From assembly GCF_001665685.1 (NCBI RefSeq), contig NZ_LZTB01000091.1:1-44349 (forward strand): a stretch of 44,349 bases of DNA. The letters run 5' to 3'. Source of the DNA: Mycobacterium sp. 852013-50091_SCH5140682 (GTDB lineage: Bacteria; Actinomycetota; Actinomycetes; Mycobacteriales; Mycobacteriaceae). Below are positions 7,279-16,830 of this stretch, one piece after another. Numbering within the stretch: position 1 is the stretch's first letter; every line of letters begins with the position of its first letter. The position numbers and the translations under genes were made by a program. The notes under the pieces were generated by a model. It saw only the letters and a program-made list of their open reading frames with translations. It did not search any database and had not been told where the DNA came from.

Positions 7279-7602
7279 CGCCGCAGCGGTGATCTCGGCC
7301 AGAGCGAGCCAGGTGGCCGCTGTCATCGCCTCGGTGTGCGGGCTTGCCCCTTGAGCGCCATGGTGATGACCCACCGGCATGGGCAGGTGCACCGCGATCA
7401 TGGCGAGATTCATCAGCGCTACCGTCGTCCACGCCCGCAGCGTCCCCTGCCCCCACAGATCGCGGGCGCAGTACAGACACGCGACGAGCATCGCCGCAGT
7501 GAGCACCGCGGCGATGCCCGTCTCTGACAGGAGGGAAACACCGTGCAGTGCGGCCGAACACGCCGCGAGCACCGCACAGAGCCTGCGCCCGAAAAGAGTC
7601 AC
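7150..7602 (-). CDS. Small integral membrane protein, unknown function
   Basis: About 150 residues with four hydrophobic segments and a His-rich loop, HLPMPVGHHHGAQ, between the third and fourth. I do not recognise a named family. The GTG start at 7602 overlaps the stop of the DUF899 gene by four bases (GTGA), which points to translational coupling. The 3' end runs 129 bases into the coding end of fic on the other strand. The clustered histidines could bind a metal, but nothing else supports this. Confidence 0.6.
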   Translation of the reverse strand: MTLFGRRLCAVLAACSAALHGVSLLSETGIAAVLTAAMLVACLYCARDLWGQGTLRAWTTVALMNLAMIAVHLPMPVGHHHGAQGASPHTEAMTAATWLALAEITAAASVLFWRTRSRDILLGQRHSVHQATCLQGAVAARREQGAAVDP

Positions 7603-8321
7603 TTGAAGAGTTCCTGCGCGGCCGTCGCCCGCGCGATCCACTCGTCAGGCGACCGTGGATCCTCGTACTCGTCGTGCCAGTTCCACCATTGGTACGGCGG
7701 CGTCTTCGGGTATCCGTCCGGCGAATCCTCCCAGTCTTCCTGCCGCCCGAGTGCGGTGATGTCCAGGTAGCTCCAGGTGTTGCCGAACACCTCGTCACCG
7801 CGGTTGTCCACGAAGTAGGTCCGGAAGACCGACTCGCCGTCGCGGATGAGTGCATTGGTGCCGTGCCATTCGTCGACGCCGAAGTCGGAGTCGAAGCTGT
7901 CGGTGATGGTGTACCACGGGATATCCCATCCCATCCGCTGCTGCACCCGCGCGATATCGGCCTGCGGCGCTCGGGACACGAATACGAGTGTCGTATCGCG
8001 TGCGTTGAGATGCGCGAGGTTGCCGACATGGTCGGCGACCATCGAGCATCCGCGGCAGGCGTGTTCGGGCCAGCCGTATACGCCCGGTTCGAAGAACGCC
8101 CGGTACACGATCAGCTGGCGGCGCCCGGCGAACAGGTCGAGCAGGCTCAGTTCGCCGTCCGGCCCGTGAAACACATAGGGCTTCTCGACCGCCAGCCACG
8201 GCATCCTTCGCCGTTCGGCGGCCAGCGCGTCACCCGCTCGAGTGTGCTCTTTCTCTTTCACGAGCAGGCGCCGTCGCGCCTTGTCCCAGTCCTCGGCCGT
8301 CACGATCGGAGGTGTGTTCAT
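7599..8321 (-). CDS. DUF899 family thioredoxin-fold protein
   Basis: This 240-residue protein has the pattern of the DUF899 family. An early Arg-Arg-Arg-Met-Pro-Trp segment is followed by LLDLFAGRRQLIVYRAFF. Next come the Cys-containing ACRGCSMVADHVG motif, a VSRAP strand and a Trp-rich C-terminus with YQWWNWHDEY. The family has a thioredoxin-like fold and an undefined role, often seen beside ECF sigma factors and small redox genes in actinobacteria. The ATG at 8321 is preceded by AGAAAGGAT, a good ribosome site. It lies 17 bases after the truncated SDR gene, so both probably share a promoter near 8850. Confidence 0.82.
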   Translation of the reverse strand: MNTPPIVTAEDWDKARRRLLVKEKEHTRAGDALAAERRRMPWLAVEKPYVFHGPDGELSLLDLFAGRRQLIVYRAFFEPGVYGWPEHACRGCSMVADHVGNLAHLNARDTTLVFVSRAPQADIARVQQRMGWDIPWYTITDSFDSDFGVDEWHGTNALIRDGESVFRTYFVDNRGDEVFGNTWSYLDITALGRQEDWEDSPDGYPKTPPYQWWNWHDEYEDPRSPDEWIARATAAQELFK

Positions 8322-8338
8322 CCGAATATCCTTTCTGT

Positions 8339-8827
8339 TCACGGTAATTGGGTAGGACCTTCGGCACCGAGCAGATACGCCCGGTGCTGCGGTGCGGCGA
8401 GGATTTCGAGGATCGCCTTGCCGACCTGCTCGGGAGTGAGGACCGCTCCCCGGCGCGTGACGAAGGCGTCCGGGTCGACACCCGCCGCCGCTGCGTACGC
8501 CGCAACGGCCGAGTTCTCGCTGAAGCTCTCCCACGTCTGTTCGACGAGCCTGCCCATCCGTGGAGCCGCACCGGCCGCCAGCACGATCACAGCTGGGCGG
8601 TACCGGTCGATGAGCTGGACGGCCGTCGCGGCATCGGCGGCGTCAGCGCACACAGGCGTGAACCTGGCACCCAGTTGCGCACCGACATCGTCCAGTTGGG
8701 CGCCGCCACGGGCAACGCCGATCACGTGAGCACCGGCACCGACCAGAGCAGTCGCGACGCCGCGGCCGAACCCCCGGCCCGCACCCGTCACGATCGCCGT
8801 GGTCCCGGCGATATCGAATTTCGTCAT
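8339..8827 (-). CDS. Short-chain dehydrogenase with in-frame loss of the catalytic core
   Basis: The 162-residue product starts as a normal SDR: TAIVTGAGRGFGRG (the TGxxxGxG NAD(P) motif), then VIGVARGG and VLAAGAAPRMG, the NAAG-like strand. After TWESFSEN it jumps directly to SAVAAYAAAAGVD, which in full-length relatives lies near the C-terminus. About 80 residues with the catalytic Ser, Tyr-x-x-x-Lys and half of the Rossmann fold are missing, and the frame is preserved. SDRs are normally 240-260 residues long. Oxidoreductase activity is therefore very unlikely; the remaining half-fold might still bind nucleotide. It is divergent from the ECF sigma gene and followed by the DUF899 gene. Confidence 0.75.
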   Translation of the reverse strand: MTKFDIAGTTAIVTGAGRGFGRGVATALVGAGAHVIGVARGGAQLDDVGAQLGARFTPVCADAADAATAVQLIDRYRPAVIVLAAGAAPRMGRLVEQTWESFSENSAVAAYAAAAGVDPDAFVTRRGAVLTPEQVGKAILEILAAPQHRAYLLGAEGPTQLP

Positions 8828-8850
8828 ATCAGTTGAGACGCCGGGGACGC

Positions 8851-8885
8851 CGAAAACTGGGCGCGGTGACCGCGACAAGTTTTCG
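8851..8885. promoter_or_regulatory. Nested inverted repeat between the SDR and ECF sigma genes
   Basis: CGAAAACT at 8851-8858 pairs perfectly with AGTTTTCG at 8878-8885. Inside it CGCGGT-G-ACCGCG at 8862-8874 is a second perfect inverted repeat. The element fills most of the 75-base divergent gap, so it probably contains or overlaps operators for both promoters. There is no T tract, so a terminator is unlikely. Confidence 0.5.
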
Positions 8886-8902
8886 TCTTGCCGCGTGTCT
8901 CT

Positions 8903-9901
8903 ATGTATGTGGAACTGATCGAGCGCGCCCGTGCCGGTGATGGCGCGGCATTTCGGGAGCTCACCGAGCCGCACCACCGGGAATTGCAGGTGCACTGCTA
9001 CCGGATGCTGGGTTCGGTGCAGGTCGCCGAGGACGCCGTGCAGGACACGCTGCTGTCGGCATGGCAGAACCTCGGCGGGTTCGAAGAAAGGTCGTCGGTC
9101 CGGACCTGGCTCTACCGGATCGCCACCAACCGCTGTCTCAACGCGCTGCGGACGGCCAAGCGGCGCCCGGCCAAGGAGTGGGACATCAACGAGATCGAAC
9201 CGCCCGAGCCGACCCGGCTGAGCGAAGTGGTGTGGCTGGAGCCATATCCGGACGCGCTGATACCCGAGGCGTCATACGAACAGCAAGAGACCATCTCACT
9301 GGCCTTCATGACGGCCCTGCAATTGCTGGCACCGCGCCAGCGCGCCGTGCTGATCCTGCGCGACGTGCTCGGTTATCACGCCGACGAGGTCGCCGAGATC
9401 CTCGGCAGCACGGTCGATTCCGTCAACAGCGCGCTGAAACGGGCCCGCGCCGGATTGCGCCAGGGACTCCCCTCCGCTGCGACTCCGCCCACGCCGGGTT
9501 CCCCGGCCGAACAGGCGTTGGTGGACAGGTTTGTGCGCGCGTACCAATCCGGTGACGTCGACGGTCTGGTCGCACTGCTCACCGAAGACGTCACCATCTC
9601 GATGCCGCCGGTGCCGCTGGAATACCAGGGTCGCGATGTGGTGGCTCGGTTCTATGCCGCAGTCATGCGGCCTGGGCGGCACTATGACCTGGTACCGACG
9701 CGCGCGAACCGGCAACTGGCGTTCGGCTCGTACCATCGCGGTGCGGGAGGTGCCCGGCATGCCGCGGGGCTGTTGGTACTCACCCTCGACGGGGACCGCA
9801 TCAGTGCCATGACCCGCTTCGACAGCAGCGTGCTGCCGTGGTTCGGGCTGCCGTTGTCGCTACCGCGATGTGAGGACGGTCACACCACCATGCGGCGGTG
9901 A
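8903..9901 (+). CDS. ECF RNA polymerase sigma factor with SnoaL-like C-terminal domain (SigG/TIGR02960 type)
   Basis: About 332 residues. Region 2 lies near the N-terminus (HCYRMLGSVQVAEDAVQDT, then RTWLYRIATNRCLNALR). Region 4 follows near 130-190 (LAPRQRAVLILRDVLGYHADE and a helix ending in ALKRARAGL). The last 125 residues form a SnoaL/NTF2-like domain, which in this ECF class replaces an anti-sigma factor and modulates activity. The start is uncertain. I chose ATG 8903; TTG 8888 and GTG 8909 are alternatives and no clear ribosome site is seen. It is divergent from the SDR/DUF899/membrane-protein set, a frequent target arrangement for such factors. Confidence 0.85.
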   Translation: MYVELIERARAGDGAAFRELTEPHHRELQVHCYRMLGSVQVAEDAVQDTLLSAWQNLGGFEERSSVRTWLYRIATNRCLNALRTAKRRPAKEWDINEIEPPEPTRLSEVVWLEPYPDALIPEASYEQQETISLAFMTALQLLAPRQRAVLILRDVLGYHADEVAEILGSTVDSVNSALKRARAGLRQGLPSAATPPTPGSPAEQALVDRFVRAYQSGDVDGLVALLTEDVTISMPPVPLEYQGRDVVARFYAAVMRPGRHYDLVPTRANRQLAFGSYHRGAGGARHAAGLLVLTLDGDRISAMTRFDSSVLPWFGLPLSLPRCEDGHTTMRR

Positions 9902-9910
9902 CAACCGTCA

Positions 9911-9959
9911 TATGTCCAGGAGACATAGGGTATTTAGCGTCACTATTATTATTTGCGCT
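9911..9959 (+). promoter_or_regulatory. Leaderless promoter of the fatty acyl-AMP ligase with an upstream operator-like palindrome
   Basis: TATTAT at 9947-9952 followed by seven bases puts transcription start exactly on the ATG at 9960, the usual mycobacterial leaderless layout. A perfect inverted repeat TATGTC-CAGGA-GACATA at 9911-9927 lies around -49 to -33, where a repressor or activator could act. The segment is strikingly AT-rich for this genome. Confidence 0.55.
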
Positions 9960-11804
<1,845 letters not shown>

Positions 11805-11824
11805 GTCCTCGGGCTTTGTCGCCG

Positions 11825-11877
11825 AGTTCGACGAAAATGTTGCGACTTCGCCAGATCCACGACCATATCGTCGAACT
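11825..11877. repeat. Long-loop inverted repeat after the FAAL gene
   Basis: AGTTCGACGA at 11825-11834 is perfectly complementary to TCGTCGAACT at 11868-11877, with a 33-base loop, starting 21 bases after the FAAL stop. No T tract follows. It could be a weak mRNA hairpin or chance. Confidence 0.3.
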
Positions 11878-11972
11878 GGAGGCGGTTGCCACAGACTCGA
11901 GCCCTCACGGCGACGTCAGCCGGTATGTTTGCTGGTGTCATTCGGTCCTGCCGCTGCGCCCGAAGGAGCAAG

Positions 11973-13047
11973 ATGACCACCGTCGCCCAACGCCACCAGG
12001 TCGTGATCATCGGGTCCGGATTCGGCGGTTTGAAGGCGGCAAGATCCCTCAAGCACGCCGACGTCGACGTCACTTTGATCTCGCGGACCACGACGCATCT
12101 TTTTCAGCCGCTGCTCTATCAGGTAGCCACGGGCATCCTCTCCGAAGGCGAGATCGCACCTACCACCCGCCTGGTACTGCGCGACCAGAAGAACGTCAGG
12201 GTTCGCCTCGGCGAAGTGGAAGGCATTGACCTACAAGCCAAGACAGTCACCTCGAAGCTCATGTCGCAGGAGACCGTCACGCCTTGCCGCCGATGGGTCC
12301 CAAGCTCGGCCTCAAGGCCCAGAAGCGCCTGGAACAGCTCGGCGTCGAGATCCAGCTCAACGCCATGGTGACGTGGACTACATGGGCATCACCGTCAAGG
12401 ACAAGGACGGTGGTGAACGCCGTATCGAATGCGCCTGCAAGGTGTGGTCGGCCGGGGTGCAGGCCAGCCCGCTGGGCAAGTTGATCGCCGAGCAGTCCGA
12501 TGGCAGCCAGACCGACCGGGCCGGCCGGGTCCTCGTCGAACCGGATCTGACTGTCAAAGGCCACCCGTACGTGTTCGTAGTGGGTGACCTGATGGCAGTC
12601 CCCGATGTGCCCGGGATGGCGCAGGGCGCGATTCAGGGCGCCGCCTACGCGACCGACATCGTCAAGCGCTCGCTGGCGGGTCAGGACGATCCGGCGAACC
12701 GCGAGCCGTTCAAATACTGGGACAAGGGCAGCATGGCGACGGTGTCACGATTCGACGCGGTGGCCCAGGTGCCGATCCCGAAGTCGCCCAAGAAACTCGA
12801 ATTCGGCGGCCCGTTGGCATGGCTGGCGTGGCTGGTGCTGCACCTGGTCTATCTGGTCGGCTACAAGAATCGGTTGACCACACTGGTGACCTGGTTCATC
12901 ACCTTCCTGGGCCGCGGCCGGGGCCAGATGGCCATCACCAGCCAGATGATCTACGCGCGCACCGCGATGCAGGCGCTGCAGAGCCGACAGGGGCCGCTGG
13001 CCGCGGTCGAAGCCGCGGACAAGATCGGAAAGGATGAGTCCGCCTAA
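11973..13047 (+). pseudogene. Type II NADH dehydrogenase (ndh-like), broken by deletion and frameshifts
   Basis: The start is intact: AAGGAG at 11963-11968, then VVIIGSGFGGLKAARSLK (FAD motif) and HLFQPLLYQVATGILSEGEI, as in mycobacterial Ndh. Near 12282 the frame is lost. Sequence for roughly 120 residues, including the second GxGxxG NADH-binding motif, is missing. Homology resumes as LPPMGPKLGLKAQKRLEQLG in another frame. Near 12370 about four bases are missing and a third frame continues to the end (VWSAGVQASPLGK, VFVVGDLMAVPDVPGMAQGA, a C-terminal membrane-anchoring stretch). The intact enzyme oxidises NADH and reduces menaquinone at the membrane. This copy cannot; a functional ndh is presumably elsewhere. 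Confidence 0.9.
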
Positions 13048-13296
13048 CAGCATCCGCTGACCGACCCCGATTTGCCGTACCCAACTTGCATTCCAGCCCT
13101 TGCCGCCGCGCCCGGACATGCTCGTGTTGGCTCGAGCCGAGCAGGTGAGCCCGCTGGTGACAAGCCAAGGCCCCCAGAGTGTTTGGCGCAGGTTTCCAGG
13201 GATGCACGATTTCGGCACCACCATTCCGCTGTGCGGCAGGGTTTTTCACCGTTTGACGGAGGCGAGTTCGTGGAGCGAGAACACACGCCGCAAAAC

Positions 13297-13662
13297 TCAG
13301 CCGGCCGCCCACTCCTTGGCGGCATCGAGCTCTTCGAGGCCAAAGACTTTGAGCTCGCCGGGGATCATCCACGCGAACGCGTGCATGGCCAGGGCCACCC
13401 ATTCCTTGTCGGACACGACGGCGATCCTCTTGAACGCCGCGTGGTGATGCGCGAGCATCCCCATCCCGAGCTTGAGATCCTCAACGAGCCCACCAGGCCC
13501 GAAACCCTCATAGTCTTCGATGACCTCGACGATTCTGATCTCGCTCGTCTTCGACAGCTCGTCGATCTTGGGTCGGAACTGTCGTAAGTCATCGCCGCTC
13601 ACCTTGCCGGTCACCCGGATGCCGAACACCCCGTCGGGCATATCGGGAAGCAGTTCGATCAT
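13297..13662 (-). CDS. SpoIIAA-like (STAS-related) protein
   Basis: A 121-residue protein beginning Met-Ile-Glu-Leu-Leu-Pro and containing VFGIRVTGKVSGDDL, a Trp-containing AMHAFAWMIPGELKVF segment and a C-terminal KEWAAG. This pattern fits the SpoIIAA-like family (PF11964), a STAS/CRAL-TRIO-like fold found in stress-related bacterial proteins; no enzymatic role is established. The ATG at 13662 has AGGAGGAAA a few bases upstream, a strong ribosome site, so the longer open frame is not used. It is transcribed toward the broken ndh gene. The 249 bases between the two hold nothing I can identify. Confidence 0.72.
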   Translation of the reverse strand: MIELLPDMPDGVFGIRVTGKVSGDDLRQFRPKIDELSKTSEIRIVEVIEDYEGFGPGGLVEDLKLGMGMLAHHHAAFKRIAVVSDKEWVALAMHAFAWMIPGELKVFGLEELDAAKEWAAG

Positions 13663-13749
13663 CGATTTCCTCCTGCCGCGAGCCATCGGAACGTGCCCCA
13701 TTTTCTCAAATGGAGGGCCAATATCGCGAGGTCGGCGAGGCGACATGAG

Positions 13750-13831
13750 TGCGCGAGGGGGGACTCGAACCCCCACGCCCTAAGGCAATGGAACCTAAAT
13801 CCATCTCGTCTGCCAGTTCCGACACTCGCGC
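13750..13831 (-). tRNA. tRNA-Leu (anticodon UAG)
   Basis: Read on the minus strand it folds as a class II tRNA. Acceptor GCGCGAG pairs with CTCGCGC, anticodon stem ATGGA pairs with TCCAT around loop TTTAGGT (anticodon TAG), and a long variable arm follows. The T arm is GGGGG-TTCGAGT-CCCCC, and the discriminator base is A. The 3' CCA is not encoded. It reads CUA and other CUN leucine codons. Confidence 0.95.
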
Positions 13832-13921
13832 GCTAGCACATCAGCCTAGCCTCTCGTCGCGCTGACGAATCTGTCGGTGGCACCAATTACGTTGCCTTCA
13901 ACACCTGCGGAAGGAACTGGC

Positions 13922-14662
13922 ATGCGGTCCGCGGACGAGTTCACAACCGTCAACGAGCTCATCGCCTCAGGCATGAACGACTGCGCCATTGCGCGGCTTA
14001 CGGGCATCCCTCGCAAGACAGTGTGGGAATGGCGAAATAGGCCAAGCAGTCGACTGCGATATCCACGTGATCCATTCGAGTGTCGAATCAGCCACGACTT
14101 CTCGGCACTTCCGGCCGATGCGTACTGCTATGTCCTCGGCATGTATCTCGGGGACGGTTGTATTTCCAAGTTCCCCCGTACGTGGCGCCTGAGGATCACG
14201 CTCGACACCAAGTATCCGGGAATCATCGACCAGTGCCGCGAAGCGATCAACCTGCTCATGCCCGGACAACGAGCGGCTATCGTGTGGCGTTCTGACGGCT
14301 GCGCCGATGTCTCCATGAGCTCCAAACACTGGCCATGTCTACTGCCTCAGCACGGTCCAGGAAAGAAGCACTTGAGGCCGATTCAACTGGAGGACTGGCA
14401 AGAGATACTCGTCAAAGAATCGACTGAACAATTCGTGCGTGGCCTGATCCACAGCGACGGCTGCCGCGTCGTCGCCGACGATCGCGGTGTCAAAAGCGTC
14501 CGCTATCACTTCTCGAACAGATCGGACGACATCCGGCGGCTCTATTGCGCCGCTCTCGACCAATTGGATATCCCCTGGACCCGACCCAGCCAATACGACG
14601 TGGCGGTCTACCGGAAGGCGGCGACCGCACGTCTCGACGAGTTCATTGGCCCGAAGGTCTGA
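13922..14662 (+). CDS. Free-standing LAGLIDADG homing-endonuclease-like protein with N-terminal helix-turn-helix
   Basis: 246 residues from the ATG at 13922, which has GGAAGGAA just upstream. Residues about 10-40 look like a helix-turn-helix (ELIASGMNDCAIARLTGIP, then a KTVWEWR helix). Two LAGLIDADG-type motifs follow: YVLGMYLGDGCIS, and FVRGLIHSDGCRV about 100 residues later. Each has an acidic residue (Asp in GDG and SDG) where the metal-binding catalytic acid sits. The gene is neither in an intron nor an intein. Stand-alone proteins of this type are common in actinobacteria and may be endonucleases or domesticated DNA-binding regulators. It lies 90 bases from tRNA-Leu, divergently oriented. 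Confidence 0.75.
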   Translation: MRSADEFTTVNELIASGMNDCAIARLTGIPRKTVWEWRNRPSSRLRYPRDPFECRISHDFSALPADAYCYVLGMYLGDGCISKFPRTWRLRITLDTKYPGIIDQCREAINLLMPGQRAAIVWRSDGCADVSMSSKHWPCLLPQHGPGKKHLRPIQLEDWQEILVKESTEQFVRGLIHSDGCRVVADDRGVKSVRYHFSNRSDDIRRLYCAALDQLDIPWTRPSQYDVAVYRKAATARLDEFIGPKV

Positions 14663-14691
14663 CGGATGTGAGCTGATCCAGGCTCGCGCGG

Positions 14692-14703
14692 TACCGTGGA
14701 CTA
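14692..14703 (+). promoter_or_regulatory. Leaderless-type promoter of the LprD homologue
   Basis: TACCGT at 14692-14697 is followed by six bases and then the ATG at 14704, matching the TANNNT-N6/7-start pattern of mycobacterial leaderless transcripts. Confidence 0.45.
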
Positions 14704-15078
14704 ATGTCCACTACACGGCGTAGGAGGCCAGCGCTCATCGCACTGGTCTGCCTCGCTGCTGCCGGCTGTATGGGGCTGGCCTGGTGGCAGTGGACGCGGT
14801 ATGAATCGGTCTCCGGTTCCTTCCAGAATCTGGGCTACGCCCTGCAGTGGCCGATGTTCGCCGCCTTCTGCTTCTATGCGTACTACAAGTTCGTCCGTTA
14901 CGAGGACGCGCCACCGCAGCCGGTGGCCGAACAGACGGAGATCCCTGCCGGGCTGCTACCCGAAAGGCCGAGGCCGGCAATACAAGACGACGACGATCAG
15001 GCCATGAGTGAGTACAACAGGTACCTCGCCGAACTGGCCAAGAGCGATGCAGAGAAGGAAGACAGGACCGACAGATGA
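14704..15078 (+). CDS. LprD-like membrane protein/lipoprotein (Rv1343c homologue)
   Basis: 124 residues. An Arg-rich N-terminus is followed by a hydrophobic segment ending in LAAAGC, a plausible lipobox with Cys22. A second hydrophobic stretch (LQWPMFAAFCFYAYYKFV) and an acidic, hydrophilic C-terminus follow. By position next to the DUF3817, rdgB and rph genes it matches Rv1343c (lprD). Its function is unknown. The stop overlaps the next start by four bases (ATGA), so the pair is co-translated. Whether the cysteine is really lipidated cannot be told, since the second hydrophobic stretch also makes it a plain two-pass membrane protein. Confidence 0.75.
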   Translation: MSTTRRRRPALIALVCLAAAGCMGLAWWQWTRYESVSGSFQNLGYALQWPMFAAFCFYAYYKFVRYEDAPPQPVAEQTEIPAGLLPERPRPAIQDDDDQAMSEYNRYLAELAKSDAEKEDRTDR

Positions 15079-15425
15079 CCGCACCCGAACCGGACACCGA
15101 GGTCACCACGCCCAAGGAGACCATCCGCAAGGCCCTGCTGGGCTACCGCGTGATGGCGTGGGCGACCGGTCTGTGGCTGATCGCGCTCTGCTACGAGATG
15201 GTGCTCAAATACATCGTTCAGGTGGACAATCCGCCGAGCTGGATCGGCATCGTCCACGGCTGGGTGTACTTCGTGTACCTGATGTTCACCGCCAACCTCG
15301 CGGTCAAAATCCGCTGGCCCCTCGGCAAGACCATCGGCACCCTGCTCGCCGGCACCATCCCGCTGCTGGGCATCATCGCCGAGCACTTCAACACCATCGC
15401 GATCAAAGAGCGCTTCAGCCTGTAA
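15075..15425 (+). CDS. DUF3817 integral membrane protein (Rv1342c homologue)
   Basis: 116 residues with three hydrophobic segments. The family-typical GIVHGWVYFVYLMF motif contains His-Gly at the start of the second helix, and the third helix ends in GIIAEHFN. DUF3817 proteins are small actinobacterial membrane proteins of unknown function. The gene is translationally coupled to the LprD homologue, and its last 11 bases overlap the convergent rdgB. A second DUF3817 gene lies at 37341-37724. Confidence 0.82.
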   Translation: MTAPEPDTEVTTPKETIRKALLGYRVMAWATGLWLIALCYEMVLKYIVQVDNPPSWIGIVHGWVYFVYLMFTANLAVKIRWPLGKTIGTLLAGTIPLLGIIAEHFNTIAIKERFSL

Positions 15426-16035
15426 GACCTGTAGAGCCGGCCAGCTCCCGCAACGCAGGCACCAACAGCGCCAGCGCCCGCCCGCGGTGCGATGCCGCAT
15501 CCTTCTCGGCAGGCGACAGCTCGGCGGCTGTCCGCGTCGATCCGTCGGGCAGGAACACCGGGTCGTAGCCGAAGCCGCCGTCGCCGCGGCGCTCGCGGAT
15601 GACCGTGCCTGGCCACTCGCCGCGCACCACCGTCGAACCGGAGGCTGACACCAGCGCGCACGCCGATACGAACGCCGCGCCGCGTCGCTCGTCGGGCACA
15701 TCTGCCAGCTGACCCAGCAGCAGTGCGGTATTGGCGGCGTCGTCGCCATGCTTGCCCGACCACCGCGCCGACAGCACACCGGGCATGCCGTTGAGGGCCG
15801 CGACCGCGATCCCGGAATCATCAGCCACACACGCCAGACCGGTGGCTTTGAATCCATCGGTGGCCTTGGCGAGCGCGTTCTCCTCGAAGGTCGCGCCGGT
15901 CTCGGGTGCCTCGTCGAACGGCGGGACGTCGGCCAGGGAAAGCAGCGAAAGCCCGGACACCCCAGCGGCATCGAGCACCCGCCGGAGCTCGGCCAGCTTC
16001 TTCGGATTGCGGCTGGCGACCAACAGCTCAGGCAT
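15415..16035 (-). CDS. rdgB: dITP/XTP pyrophosphatase (non-canonical purine NTP hydrolase)
   Basis: 206 residues of the RdgB/HAM1 (ITPA) family. Visible motifs are LVASRNPKKLAELRRVL at the N-terminus, FEENALAKA, VADDSGI with the acidic active-site pair, and FGYDPVFLPDG followed by SHRGRAL near the end. It hydrolyses dITP, ITP and XTP to monophosphates and keeps deaminated purines out of DNA and RNA. Six bases separate it from rph upstream, the usual actinobacterial rph-rdgB pair. Confidence 0.95.
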   Translation of the reverse strand: MPELLVASRNPKKLAELRRVLDAAGVSGLSLLSLADVPPFDEAPETGATFEENALAKATDGFKATGLACVADDSGIAVAALNGMPGVLSARWSGKHGDDAANTALLLGQLADVPDERRGAAFVSACALVSASGSTVVRGEWPGTVIRERRGDGGFGYDPVFLPDGSTRTAAELSPAEKDAASHRGRALALLVPALRELAGSTGLTG

Positions 16036-16041
16036 CCGCCC

Positions 16042-16821
16042 TCAGCTTCCGAACGACTTCTTGGGCGCCGGCCCCTCAGGCAGCACACCGGGATACGGCA
16101 ACTCCAGCGCCTCGCGCTGAATGACGAACAACTGCTCGCAGGCGCCGAGTGCGGCATCCAGCAGCTTGTCGAGCGTCGAGCGCGGGAAGGTCGCCCCTTC
16201 GCCGGTGCCCTGGATCTCGACGAGCGTTCCGGTGTCGGTGGCGACGACATTCATGTCCACCTCGGCCCGGGAATCCTCGGTGTAGGGCAGATCGACCCGC
16301 ACGCGACCGTCGACCACGCCGACCGACACCGCGGCAATGGCGCACGACAGCGGCCGCGGATCCGAGAGCCGTCCCGCGGCAGCCAGGTATGTCACAGCGT
16401 CGGCCAGCGCGACGTAGGCACCCGTGATGGCTGCCGTGCGGGTGCCGCCGTCGGCCTGCAGCACATCGCAGTCGATGGCAATGGTGTTCTCCCCCAACGC
16501 CCCAAGGTCGATGCAGGCCCGCAGCGAGCGGCCCACGAGCCGGCTGATCTCCTGCGTGCGGCCGCCGACCCGGCCCTTGACCGACTCACGGTCCGACCGG
16601 TCATGGGTAGCGGCAGGAAGCATCGCGTACTCGGCCGTCAGCCAGCCCTGCCCGGAACCTTTGCGCCAGCGCGGCACGCCCTCAGTGACCGAGGCGGTGC
16701 ACATGACACGGGTCTGGCCGAATTCCACCAGCACCGAGCCGGCCGGATGATTGGTGAAGCCACGGGTGATGACTACCGGGCGCAGCTCGTCGTCGAGGCG
16801 GCCGTCTTCTCGTCTGGACAC
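16042..16821 (-). CDS. rph: Ribonuclease PH
   Basis: 259 residues, full length. The N-terminal RPVVITRGFTNHPAGSVLVEFGQTRV blocks, the RVGGRTQEISRLVGRSLRA segment that contacts phosphate and RNA, and DCDVLQADGGTRTAAITGA are all present. It is a phosphorolytic 3'-5' exoribonuclease that trims tRNA 3' ends and structured RNA. It belongs to an operon with rdgB downstream and the Rv1339-like hydrolase and murI upstream; only nine bases separate it from the former. Confidence 0.96.
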   Translation of the reverse strand: MSRREDGRLDDELRPVVITRGFTNHPAGSVLVEFGQTRVMCTASVTEGVPRWRKGSGQGWLTAEYAMLPAATHDRSDRESVKGRVGGRTQEISRLVGRSLRACIDLGALGENTIAIDCDVLQADGGTRTAAITGAYVALADAVTYLAAAGRLSDPRPLSCAIAAVSVGVVDGRVRVDLPYTEDSRAEVDMNVVATDTGTLVEIQGTGEGATFPRSTLDKLLDAALGACEQLFVIQREALELPYPGVLPEGPAPKKSFGS

Positions 16822-16830
16822 CCGCCAACC

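Noticed and set aside
11825..11877. Intrinsic terminator of the FAAL gene
   Set aside because: The stem is perfect, but the loop is 33 bases and no T tract follows, so only an inverted repeat is reported.
13048..13296. Short frames between the ndh remnant and the SpoIIAA-like gene
   Set aside because: No frame shows similarity, ribosome site or codon bias; I could not recognise an IS or phage remnant either.
13750..13921. Integrative element attachment site at tRNA-Leu
   Set aside because: No integrase, excisionase or direct repeat of the tRNA 3' end was found in the window.
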